The position numbers and the translations under genes are program-made. A DNA stretch of 64,000 bases from Incurvaria masculella (Eukaryota > Arthropoda > Insecta > Lepidoptera > Incurvariidae). The stretch covers positions 8,437,001 to 8,501,000 of the forward strand of contig OX335660.1 in the NCBI GenBank assembly GCA_946894095.1, written 5' to 3'. The notes beneath the pieces were generated by a model. That model was not told where the DNA came from. It saw only the letters and a list, made by a program, of their open reading frames with translations, and ran no database searches. Positions 55,116 through 64,000 of this stretch are shown one piece after another (position 1 is the first letter of the stretch; the number at the start of each line of letters is the position of its first letter).

Positions 55116-55424
55116 CACACCTCTCGCGGCTCAGGGGCGCGGCGACTTGGCACGCATGCCTGAGATCATGGATTCAAGTCCCCGCCATGCAACAGTTGGA
55201 AAAGTGCATGACCTCACGAATGCGAGCTGTTCCATGGTTGGAAATGTAGATTATTCCTTTCTCACTAGGTGGTAGGGCTTAAACCCGACGGATTGGTATA
55301 ATCAAATTGGACGATTATACGGTCGAAACGGCAATGAAAAAAAAATGACCGTATTTTTCCATCCAGTTCAATGTAGCCGTGCTCGTAAAATAAAGGTTCT
55401 GCCATGGCACATAATCCCTGTCAT
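55116..55424 (+). mobile_element. tRNA-type SINE, diverged head (unit 2)
   Basis: Head CTCGCGGCTCAGGGGCGCGG, B box GGATTCAAGTCCCCGCC, AATGCGAGCTGTTCCATGG, body with TATAATCAAATTGGACG, then truncated at GGCACATAATCCC. The unit 3 copy is at 56500-56808. Confidence 0.75.
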
Positions 55425-55429
55425 TGTCA

Positions 55430-55801
55430 GCCTCAGTGGCCCAGTGGCGCGACACTTCGGCGATCGCTCTCCGAAGTTAAGCAACGCCGGGTCCGGTCTG
55501 GTCTTGGATGGGTGACCGTTGAGAGAGGCTGGCCGTGGTTCGGATTCCACGTTGAACTGTAGGTCCCCTTCCTTACTTACTAGGTGGTAGGGTTAATCCC
55601 GCCCGGGTTGGTACCATCGCATTGGATGAACGATGGTCGAAGCGGCAATGAAAATTGTCCGTGTTTTCCATCCAGTTCAATGTAGCCGTGCAATATAAGG
55701 AAGGTCCTGGCATGGCACCTAGTTCCCATGTGGTGTGTTAGGCTAATACCATGACAGAAGGTGTGGTATTAGCCATCCATGTCCAGTCACATAAAAAAAA
55801 G
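55430..55801 (+). mobile_element. 5S rRNA-derived SINE, full length (unit 2)
   Basis: CAGCCTCAGTGGCCCAGTGG, GAAGTTAAGCAACGCC, TTGGATGGGTGACCG with a short deletion before TTGAGAGAGG, then complete body and A-run. Confidence 0.9.
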
Positions 55802-56247
55802 GGGGAATGCAGTATGTTGGACTAATATCGTGACAGTGGGTGTGGTATTATCCATCCATATCCAGTTACATGTTTCCGCACATCTTGGACATCATTTTTT
55901 TTCGATGAAAGTCTGATTCGTCCCACATTGGAAGGTATGCTAGGTGATAGGATTACGCCCGCCCGGATTTGTACCACCGCATTGGATGAAGCTATGGCAG
56001 AAACGACAATATAAATTTGTCCGCGTTTTACATCCGCTTCAGTATAGCCGTGCTCATAAAGGGAAGGTCCTCAGAGGTCACCTAATTCCTTCAAGAATAT
56101 GGTGTATTGGGCTAATATTATAACGGTAATCGTGTGGTATTGGGCATCTATGTCATCTAGCTTAAAACAAACCCACGATGGTGAATTAACTCACCGGTTG
56201 GATAGGCAGTGAGTTATTAAATCTGACTTTTAGTTACGTTAAGTAGC

Positions 56248-56460
56248 ATGTTAACTGTCAAACGACGACGCGTTATTCGGCCAAGTGAACCGAAATGTAC
56301 AGTACGCGTATCGTACGAAATAATAGAAAGAAACGCTGCTACCGCTAAATGGCTGGATTTCGGTCGCCATTCTGGTGCTTTCTTACTCTATGCTGCCGCT
56401 CTTCGAGGCTCGTCTGCCTCGGCGAAGGCTGGGCGGCATAGTCTAGACAAGAGTAACTAG
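56248..56460 (+). other. Small ORF in tandem unit 3 (70 codons)
   Basis: Identical in translation to the unit 2 ORF. Confidence 0.3.
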
Positions 56461-56811
56461 CTAACAACATTTCTCTATGTAACTGGACGTGGATGCGACC
56501 ACACCTCTCGCGGCTCAGGGGCGCGGCGACTTGGCACGCATGCCTGAGATCATGGATTCAAGTCCCCGCCATGCAACAGTTGGAAAAGTGCATGACCTCA
56601 CGAATGCGAGCTGTTCCATGGTTGGAAATGTAGATTATTCCTTTCTCACTAGGTGGTAGGGCTTAAACCCGACGGATTGGTATAATCAAATTGGACGATT
56701 ATACGGTCGAAACGGCAATGAAAAAAAAATGACCGTATTTTTCCATCCAGTTCAATGTAGCCGTGCTCATAAAATAAAGGTTCTGCCATGGCACATAATC
56801 CCTGTCATTGT

Positions 56812-57184
56812 CAGCCTCAGTGGCCCAGTGGCGCGACACTTCGGCGATCGCTCTCCGAAGTTAAGCAACGCCGGGTCCGGTCTGGTCTTGGATGGGTGAC
56901 CGTTGAGAGAGGCTGGCCGTGGTTCGGATTCCACGTTGAACTGTAGGTCCCCTTCCTTACTTACTAGGTGGTAGGGTTAATCCCGCCCGGGTTGGTACCA
57001 TCGCATTGGATGAACGATGGTCGAAGCGGCAATGAAAATTGTCCGTGTTTTCCATCCAGTTCAATGTAGCCGTGCAATATAAGAAAGGTCCTGGCATGGC
57101 ACCTAGTTCCCATGTGGTGTGTTAGGCTAATACCATGACAGAAGGTGTGGTATTAGCCAACCATGTCCAGTCACATAAAAAAAA
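56812..57184 (+). mobile_element. 5S rRNA-derived SINE, full length (unit 3)
   Basis: Duplicate of the 55430 SINE, carrying the same head deletion, so it arose by tandem duplication and not by separate retroposition. Confidence 0.9.
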
Positions 57185-57519
57185 GGGGGAATGCGGTATG
57201 TTGGACTAATATCGTGACAGTGGGTGTGGTATTATCCATCCATATCCAGTTACATAAGAAACATTCAAACTCATTCTCTTTTTTCTTTCGTTTGACGAAG
57301 GTTTCATTTGATTATTTTATGTATTTAATAGATATGGCATTACCGTTTTCTCATTAATTTGAGTTTCAGCGAAATCTACATTTGTTGCGTTGTAATCCGA
57401 TTTTTAAAATAATCTGAAAAAGTTTTTGGTCGTGACATTCATTTAGGCATGAAATCATAATTGTATTATATCATTAACGTGGACGAAGAAAAAAGACGAA
57501 AAAAATCATAACTTACAGA

Positions 57520-57805
57520 CAAGTGAAGTTTCTTTCCGGGTTCTTCTTCGCTGGTTGATCGAATCTGCGGATCAATTAAATTGTGACATGACTTAGCCCC
57601 GATTGCACGAAGACACGGCTGAGTTAATCAGTGTTCAAACACGTCACTTTTAGTGAACCGCATAGAGTTCCTTCCATACTGTCTATCCAAATTGACGTGT
57701 TTAATCATACGTTGACGTTGATTTTGATTTTTTGTTGTTTCGTGCACTCGGCCCTTAGTGTAGTCTGACTACCAGAAGTTGAATAAATTAATGAAACGAA
57801 ATAAA
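57520..57805 (+). repeat. GAATAAATGAAATG-type repeat carrying a MITE
   Basis: GTGAAGTTTCTTTCCGGG, GGTTGATCGAATCTGCGG, GTGACATGACTTA, then the MITE, then TTAGTGTAGTCTGACTACC and GTTGAATAAATTAATGAAAC. Confidence 0.8.
57596..57754. mobile_element. Harbinger-like MITE (159 bp)
   Basis: Exactly the length of the 40468 copy, in the same position and orientation relative to the host repeat. TTA at 57593-57595 and 57755-57757. Confidence 0.8.
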
Positions 57806-57810
57806 ATTCG

Positions 57811-58204
57811 TCGGAAGCAGGATTCGAACATGCGATTTGGATTACATGCCCACTGCCACCAAAAACGTATACTGCACCTTCAACTATATTGCGAAAATTA
57901 TACGAGTTAAAACATTCGGACCTAAAATTCTACTCCTTTGAAAATCCAATTAGGTGGTAAGTGTCGATATTTAACATACGGTTACTGTTTGCATATCTGG
58001 CCTGTGGCTCGGCGTGGCTTCATACTTTTTATGTAAATAAGATGGGTCTTCTTGCTGCTTCTGAGACTCTTTAAGATAATCGCTGAGACGGCCGGCCATA
58101 AAGTCGCGTGTGACACGTAATTCTTAGACCGTTACCGAGTGATAAAGGGCTCTTAGGAATTAAAAACGACAACAATCTTTTTTATGTTAAGTACGACATC
58201 GCCA
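57811..58204. other. No recognisable feature
   Basis: No ORF or repeat match. Confidence 0.5.
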
Positions 58205-58990
58205 TGTGCTGCGCTTCACATGAAAGGACGCTAGGACCTCACATAAGAAGTGCCTGCTCGACGACGCCCCTGGGATTTTTAAATTTCACGGGGGCTGTGA
58301 AAACCACAGAACAATTAGGAGGTAAGAATTGTGAAGTGGGCGGAACTCGCGCGGCGGTCTTTAGCGGGGACCCGCTCACTTCTTACGCGCATGATTCACT
58401 CCTCTGCGGCTGTCCTGTGCATTAACTTATCCGTGATACAATCTAAAATTGAAAAGGAGTAATGCCGTACTGTGCCATAATAACGTGCAAACACGACCGC
58501 CGGTGCACAACCTTCATAATGGAGGAGTTTCGTATCACCGGTAAGTTTCATTTACATGAATAGCGATAAAACTTACGACAAATGCATTACGAAATAATAT
58601 GGCGTCGCGGCGTCGTTTTGCTCGCCGCGTCATGTCTCGCTACGTTGTTTGTGACCACGTGCGTGTGAGGCGCTCGGCCGTGTTCGAAAGTGGCGTAACA
58701 TTTGATTGCAAACAGTATTGGAATTCCAACATAGAGTCATTACGTTAAGGTTCATATTTACTAAACAAATGTGGATTTGTTGTTTGGTTATCGATTAAGA
58801 AGGGATAGCCAATTGCGACTGTTATACATTCGCGGAGCAAAAAGGTCTTAAGTAAAACGGTAACAGCGGTCCTGGAACAAATTTACAAACGTTTCACTTC
58901 CTGCCTCCTCAATATTCCGTGGTGAAAACCATGCCGGCTGACGAGGTTGTACTTTGAGGGAAATGCCTCGGCATGCACGGGAAGAAGTGC
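58205..58990 (+). repeat. GGACCCCAGG-type repeat fragments
   Basis: GGACCTCACATAAGAAGTGC and TTTCACGGGGGCTG (58225-58300) match the 5' part seen at 2490-2550. CCATGCCGGCTGACGAGGTTG and ATGCCTCGGCATG (58925-58980) match the 3' part. The 600 bp between is unrelated CpG-containing sequence, so one element may have been split. Confidence 0.5.
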
Positions 58991-59319
58991 AGTGACTGAG
59001 ACCTGAATTTCATGCTAAATCGTACACAACATGAGAGTCTTATATGGGGTCGCAAACATTTGAAAATATATAGAATTCAAAATCAGGGTTTCCAAAGATC
59101 AATGTGAAAAAATAACACAATAATATTTCACCAAAGCGGTGCGATTACGATGAATCAACCACTATCTCCCCGTTAAAAGCGGTTTGAACCCGTTCGTGCT
59201 AGTTTACCCGCAAATTAACAGAGGGCGTTAACGGCGACAAGGAATTAGCAGGCATTCTGTACGTGCAACCCGTATTAATTAAACTAATAAATTTTGCGTC
59301 TTGTGAAGTTGTAGAGAGG

Positions 59320-59420
59320 AAGGGGGGGGCGCCGGAGCGCGGGGTGGGGGACGCCCGCGCTGCGGCCGTCTGCCGCGACCCTGCGGTGGCGCTGGCGGCG
59401 CGTAGCGTCGGGCGGAAATT
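59320..59420. other. Strong GC/CpG-rich block
   Basis: About 100 bp of G-runs and CGGCG/GCGCC motifs inside AT-rich DNA. A regulatory island or part of a GC-rich exon is possible; no ORF is decisive. Confidence 0.35.
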
Positions 59421-59775
59421 GTGATTGCGAATTGATGTATTCTAGTCAATGTATGCCGGTGGATGTTTCTTATTCGACAAGTTTTGCGATGATATCTAAT
59501 TATGGCTATGGAAAATAGATCTTATCACAAGTCGGGGCGATGTGTCAATTCGTAGCTTATCTTGTGCAAATAAACTCAATGTTTGCTGACAATTTCATTA
59601 GATTAGTCGGCAAAATTAAAAAAATGCTATAAATTCTCCCATTTAGACTTTTTTGTTATCGAACTGCGCATAGATGTTTAATACTACACAGACCTGACGC
59701 CAACAATAATGATAGTCATAGCCCAACACGCCATATGTGTGTGTGCGATCTATAGGGTCGGTAAACGATGGATTG

Positions 59776-60505
59776 CACTCCCTACCGAGGTATTTTCCCC
59801 AAATTACAACCTGGGGTCCTTCAAACATGGTGAAAAGAAGCACCTGGCCTGCTGGCATGGTTTTCGAAGCCCTCTTAAAAGTTCGAAAGCTCATGGGCGT
59901 CGTCGGGCACCTTAAGGTGGCCCAACCCGCTCATCTCCCCATACAAAAGGGGAAAGAAGATCACGCCCATATTTCTTGTTAGAGATCCAAAATTTTGCTC
60001 AAAATAGCTTTATTTAATCGAACTAGATGTCTGATGACCAATGGCATTGTAAAATTGTGTTTGGTTTCCAAGTTATAACGTCCGAAAGTTCGATTTTTTC
60101 GCGCGTTTTATACAATAACTTCGGAGGTGGATTACGCAATGATAAAGTAAGAACATTTTTTAAAAAGATTAGTCATCAGACATAGCTTATTTAATCAAGA
60201 TTTATAATCTATTTGGTTTTCGTTAGATTTTTGACTACAGCGGTCGTGGGTTACTTTTAGCTATAAGTCATTTTGAAATTAAAATTTTCGTAAATCTTAC
60301 CAAATCATACACTATGCACAATGTCTTTTTTTGTGGATAGGTTGCATCTTCCTCATCACGGAGCCTGTCTTATTCTTAGAAACAGAGAAGGTCCCAGAGC
60401 GCAACAGCACGGTTTTGTACCGTGCCCGCAAACGAGTTGAGCCCGCCGGGTTGGGCCACCTTAAGATGTCCTGGCGTGCGCCATATACCGCGTTTTACCT
60501 AAAAA
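59776..60505 (-). repeat. GGACCCCAGG-type repeat split by a MITE
   Basis: TACAACCTGGGGTCCTTC, AAACATGGTGAAAAGAAGC, AAGCTCATGGGCGTCGTCG, GGCACC up to 59911, resuming at 60465 with GATGTCCTGGCGTGCGCC and ATATACCGCG. The 49253 and 43355 copies show the uninterrupted order. Confidence 0.75.
59912..60464 (+). mobile_element. TTAA-flanked MITE, family 1 (553 bp)
   Basis: TTAAGGTGGCCCAACCCGC to GGGTTGGGCCACCTTAA, inserted in the GGACCCCAGG-type repeat. Slightly longer than its sisters through small insertions (for example an extra TTT near 60155). Confidence 0.9.
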
Positions 60506-60609
60506 AAATGTGTCATGTCAGAATCTCCCTATATAACATGGCTACATTGGACTGACATTTTAACGATGCTTACGAATGATAACTATGCTTAGAAGCACGT
60601 TCATGTACG

Positions 60610-60800
60610 GTTTTCTTTCTCTTTCTGAGTTGAATAATTTCATATCATCACGAATGCGAGCCCTCTTCTACTGGGAGGTAGGGTTAAGCTCACTTGCGTT
60701 GATACCATCGCATTAGATAAAAATAGTCAGTTCTTTCCATGCAGTACAGAGTGTTGGTTTTATTTAACGGTGGGCGCGGCAATCCATAGTCAGTTACATT
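60610..60800 (+). repeat. Degenerate tRNA-type SINE fragment
   Basis: TTTCTCTTTCTGAGTTGAATA, ATCACGAATGCGAGCCC, GGGAGGTAGGGTTAAGC, ATACCATCGCATTAGAT, then a largely deleted body. Confidence 0.6.
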
Positions 60801-60802
60801 CA

Positions 60803-61104
60803 TAACCGGCCAAGTGCAAGTCGGACTCACACACGAATGGTTCCGTACCATCGTACAAGATTGAACACCAAAAAATCACCTTTTAGCCTAACGCCTTTAA
60901 TTTTAATTACTTTTAAATTTTACCTATTTGTTGTTATAGCGGCAAAATAAATACACACTCTTTGAAAAATTCAGCTGCCTACCTATTACGGTTCATGAGA
61001 TGCAGCCCAGTGACAGATGGACGGATGGACGGACGGACGGACGGATAGCGGAGGCTTAGTAATAGGGTTCCGTTGGCACCCTTTCGGTACGGAACCCTAA
61101 AAAG
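60803..61104 (+). repeat. (GACG)n-core lepidopteran repeat, full length
   Basis: AACCGGCCAAGTGCAAGTCGG to GGTACGGAACCCTAAAAA with core GACGGATGGACGGACGGACG at 61019-61043. The most complete copy in the window. Confidence 0.85.
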
Positions 61105-61299
61105 CATGCGATTGAAATATTTCATCCGTGCACTTGGTTTTGGCAATCATTCAATATGTAATTGAGCAATGCAATTAAATTTTAAATAATTATACTTATA
61201 ATTTTTTTTTTATTAATCGCACTTTTCCGATCTACGCCATTTACGGTTTTTGTAACACCTTAATACAAAGGGTGCAAAGGCGGACTTATTCCTCTAAGG

Positions 61300-61457
61300 G
61301 CCTTTTTCATCTACTGCTGATTAACTTTATCACCACATATTAAGGGCATTTGTTAGCATCTTGCAAACAATATGAGTACAAGATAACCAGCACTTTAGTA
61401 ATAAAAGCCCTTAAGTGTCGATTAAAATAAATGAGCAATTGGTTAAAACCAGGCTAA
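61300..61457 (-). repeat. Short MITE-like repeat (AGGGCCTTTATTAC family)
   Basis: AAGGGCCTTTTTCATCTAC, GATAACCAGCACTTTAG, GAGCAATTGGTTAAAACC. Confidence 0.7.
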
Positions 61458-61833
61458 GATATTTCTTCCAGCCGACCTTTGGTGGTTTGAGATGTTTATA
61501 TTCTTAGGTAGTGGCGGTTTGTTTGTTTTGACAGTTTAAGTATACATTCATTCAGTGTTTACCTGATATACAGATATAGGGGATAAGTGCGGACATTTTG
61601 TTAAATACATTTGTCCCGCATTTGATATCAAATTCGAATAAAACGTATGAGTCAGATGATATCCAAGAAATGGACGCGTGTCCAATGGCGCCTCACAAAG
61701 AATATTCTTCTGATAGACAGGTCAACCGCAGCGTGCCCTTCTTTCGTTGAGCTAAGTTGAATTTACAAGTCAGCAGAAACTAGTTACTCGGAAGCCTTAC
61801 CTCACTTTGCAGTCAAAGAGCGACCGCAGGACA

Positions 61834-62366
61834 GCGAGAGAGAATACATTTTAAGCGGGGGTCGTTCGAAGCGAAGTGAAACCTGGGGGCATCGAGCAAG
61901 GAAGGACTGAAGAGGCGACCTGAACTCATCCTTATAGCCGTAGCCACGTATTTTATTTATGACACCGCGAGAGAGAATGCATTTTAAGCAGGGGTCGTTC
62001 GAAGCGAAGTGAAACCTCGGGGCATCGAGCAAGGAAGGACTGAAGAGGCGACCTGAACTCATCCTTATAGCCGTAGCCACGTATTTTATTTATTACACCG
62101 CGAGGGAGAATGCATTTTAAGCGGGGGTAATTCGGAGCGAAATGAAACCTGGGGCCATCGAGAAAGGAAGGACTGAAGAGGCGACCTGAACTCATCCGTA
62201 TAGCCGTAGCCACGCATTTTATTTATTACACTGCGAGAGAGAATGCATTTTAAGCGGGGGTCATTCGGAGCGAAATGAAACCTGGGGCCATCGAGAAAGG
62301 AAGGACTGAAGAGGCGACCTGAACTCATCCGTAAAGCGGCAGCGTCGCCACGTATTTTATTTATTA
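61834..62366. repeat. Four-copy 133-bp tandem array
   Basis: GCGAGAGAGAATGCATTTTAA starts units at 61834, 61967, 62100 and 62233, an exact 133-bp spacing. Open frames of 80-92 codons on the minus strand (MSSGRLFSPS..., RFHFA...) arise because the repeat lacks stops in several frames. 133 is not a multiple of three, so a single protein repeat is excluded. Confidence 0.9.
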
Positions 62367-63400
62367 CACGTTAGCGCGGGCCAGTCAGTTCGCTTATGAA
62401 TTCGGGATGCTCAATAACGAATTGTTACGCTCACATTATCTCAGTCTGTGTGTGTAGCGCTAGTCTTTAGAGCTAGATGTTATCTCAAATAAATTATTGT
62501 TATTACATTGCTCTGTAAGTTTATTTTAAAATTAATATAATGTATGTATGTAGCACAAGCCTAGCTTAGTTGAGGACCAGCTGCAATTCTGTACTAATTA
62601 TAACTTTATTTATGCAATACATTTATTTGATTTTATTTGATTTGATGTACTGAATATGAATTTATTTAACAATAATAAGTATACTCAAACTTCAAAACAA
62701 AACCTACCGTTATGACCTACGAATATATCCCCATTAAATATCTCAAATACCCAAAGGTCGGCACGAAGAAATCTCTTCGATGGATAAGTCCGCCTTTATG
62801 CGCCAAAGTCTATTATTATTTTATTATGTTATGTATGTTATATAATGGTATATTATATTATTAATGCACTGTAATGCTGGCGTAAAAAAGAATTTACACT
62901 CTATCAATCAACGAATGTTCGTTGTTCTTACATGTCTTTGGAACTCGAGAACCTCAAGAGTTAGCGAATTCGTAAACGAGATGACTGGCTGGCGTTATCG
63001 TCAGTGTACGTATTATCACTTAAAGTGTCTACGCTGCCGCTATACGAATGAGTTTTCGTCGACAATTCTGTATTTCCTTGGTCGATGGCGCGCACCGCGT
63101 ATCGCCCCAGCGAGCGCCGCGGCGGTCTCTCGGACGCGTGATATCAAATTGACATGGCACTTAATAGCTAGATCACAATCTACTGATATTTTATGCTTGC
63201 AAGAGCGTAATTGCTAAGGATATGTACCGGTACATACCACTAAGGTCAGCCCTATAGTTTTTATTATTAAGATAAGGTTGTACAATAAGCCAAGCCCTAT
63301 TAAATTCTTAAATTAATATTTAACCTTCACGTAAAAATCAATGTACAATTTTTCTTACCCATCTTTCTTACAAGATTTATTATACATCTTTGATTTTAAA
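62367..63400. other. No recognised gene
   Basis: CAGTTCGCTTATGAATTCGGG (62389) and GCGAATTCGTAAACGAG (62964) belong to the short repeat also at 18740 and 32030. ATCTCAAATAAATTATTG near 62483 looks like a polyadenylation region. The 117-codon frame at 62864-63217 contains these repeats and is probably not a gene. Confidence 0.45.
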
Positions 63401-63404
63401 ATTG

Positions 63405-63426
63405 CGGTGTGTGTGTGTGTGTGTGT
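63405..63426. repeat. (GT)n microsatellite
   Basis: Eleven or so GT units. Confidence 0.9.
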
Positions 63427-64000
63427 TCGTGATTTTTCTCCTTGTTCGCTTGACCGATTTTGATGTTTTTTTACCTGGCCGTTTGAATAACACGCCCGCG
63501 AAGGTTCTGATGCATCCCCCCAGGCTCCGCTCGGGTGGATGTCCAAAACGAAATACCATCCCCAAAGAGGTGAACGGGAGTGCCAAAGTTTGTAAGGAGA
63601 AATGTTTTGTCCTTTAGGCGTTTCCTAAACCCGATTTATCCGATAGCAATGAAACTTTGGTGAGAAGTTGTCCGTATGCCCGCGAAGTTTTACACCGCAT
63701 TTTATAGGGCTTCGCTCGGGTCAGTATCTAAAACCAAGTTTCCTCAGCTAGTAAATTTTAGGATCCTTCGCTTTGGAATGTTCGTGTCATTTAGCTTTCC
63801 TCTTCTAGTAAAATGTTTTTCTGAAATCCTTCAATAAAAATAAGTATTGCATCGGCTTTATATTTTTCCCCTTCTACGAACTCCATCAATTGTGGCATTG
63901 ACAGTCCTTATTCATATTGAGACAGTCAATTAATCAATTTCTTGTAATATTGTATATGCATTAATTTGAGTTTCAGCGACATCTACATTTGAAGCATTGT
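63427..64000. other. No gene; GCTCCGCTCGGGT-type repeat
   Basis: CAGGCTCCGCTCGGGTGG (63521), GGGCTTCGCTCGGGTCAG (63706) and CTCAGCTAGTAAA (63746) look like the edges of a further interspersed repeat, related to 38190-38245. GAGTTTCAGCGACATCTAC at 63968 also occurs at 57361. Confidence 0.45.

Larger units (their letters stand above)
53567..57253 (+). repeat. Tandem duplication: 918 bp plus two 1,384-bp units
   Basis: CATGTTTCCGCACATCTTGG starts units at 53567, 54485 and 55869. Units 2 and 3 are both 1,384 bp and differ at only a handful of sites by eye. Unit 1 equals unit 2 minus about 466 bp (from TTCCATGGTTGGAAATG to CACCTAGTTCCC). Each full unit contains a SINE body, a 70-codon ORF, a tRNA-type SINE and a 5S SINE. 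Confidence 0.9.

Noticed and set aside
61802..62328. Three minus-strand ORFs with similar peptides
   Set aside because: They come from the 133-bp tandem array, whose unit length shifts frame in every copy.
62864..63217. 117-codon plus-strand ORF as a gene
   Set aside because: Contains the GCGAATTCGTAAACG repeat shared with 18.7 kb and has no recognisable domain.

Overview
This window is AT-rich insect nuclear DNA and contains no complete protein-coding gene that I can recognise. Several repeats are of kinds I know from moth and butterfly genomes. These are a repeat with a (GACG)n core and GGTTCCGTACC-type ends, a family ending in GAATAAATGAAATG, CR1/Jockey-like and RTE-like LINE fragments, and an element resembling lepidopteran Helitron-like repeats. 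I therefore infer Lepidoptera. The species cannot be told from this window. I would treat it as intergenic or intronic sequence dominated by transposable elements.

The dominant theme is a modular SINE superfamily. One body of about 280 bp (GTAGGTCCCCTTCC ... GGCATGGCACCTAG ... GGTATTAGCCATCCATGTCC, then poly-A) carries different 5' heads. One head derives from 5S rRNA (intact near 9.7, 17.6, 55.4 and 56.8 kb, inverted at 7.3-7.7 kb, older versions at 7.2 and 37.5 kb). A second is tRNA-derived with A and B boxes (8.1, 12.8, 29.9, 31.6 and 40.8 kb and others). A third, unidentified head lies near 3.6-4.4 and 19.4-19.6 kb. One copy at 23.7-24.2 kb carries a tRNA head and a 5S-like head in series.

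Layout. 0-10 kb: degenerate SINEs, a nested SINE/LINE-tail/TTAA-MITE stack (3.6-4.4 kb), a perfect 36-bp-arm hairpin (2.8 kb), a Helitron-like element (6.0-6.9 kb) and SINEs. 10-20 kb: a tRNA-Leu-like foldback element split by a TTAA MITE, a long inverted-repeat element split by a SINE (12.3-13.2 kb), and a LINE 3' end. 20-28 kb: a possible LTR start, two LINE/transposase fossils and a CACTG-type MITE. 28-42 kb: SINEs, two 550-bp TTAA MITEs, a LINE fossil, a candidate first exon on the minus strand (38.4-38.8 kb) and a promoter-like GC-rich block (41.6-41.9 kb). 42-53 kb: (GACG)n repeats, a paired AP-1 palindrome with a CRE, a triple-nested LINE stack (46.1-48.3 kb) and a possible BED-finger exon (48.8 kb). 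53-64 kb: a recent 1,384-bp tandem duplication containing both SINE types and a preserved 70-codon ORF, another TTAA MITE, and a four-copy 133-bp tandem array.

Repeat boundaries were read by eye and may be off by several bases unless a target-site duplication fixes them. Family names reflect structure and remembered family features, not database searches.
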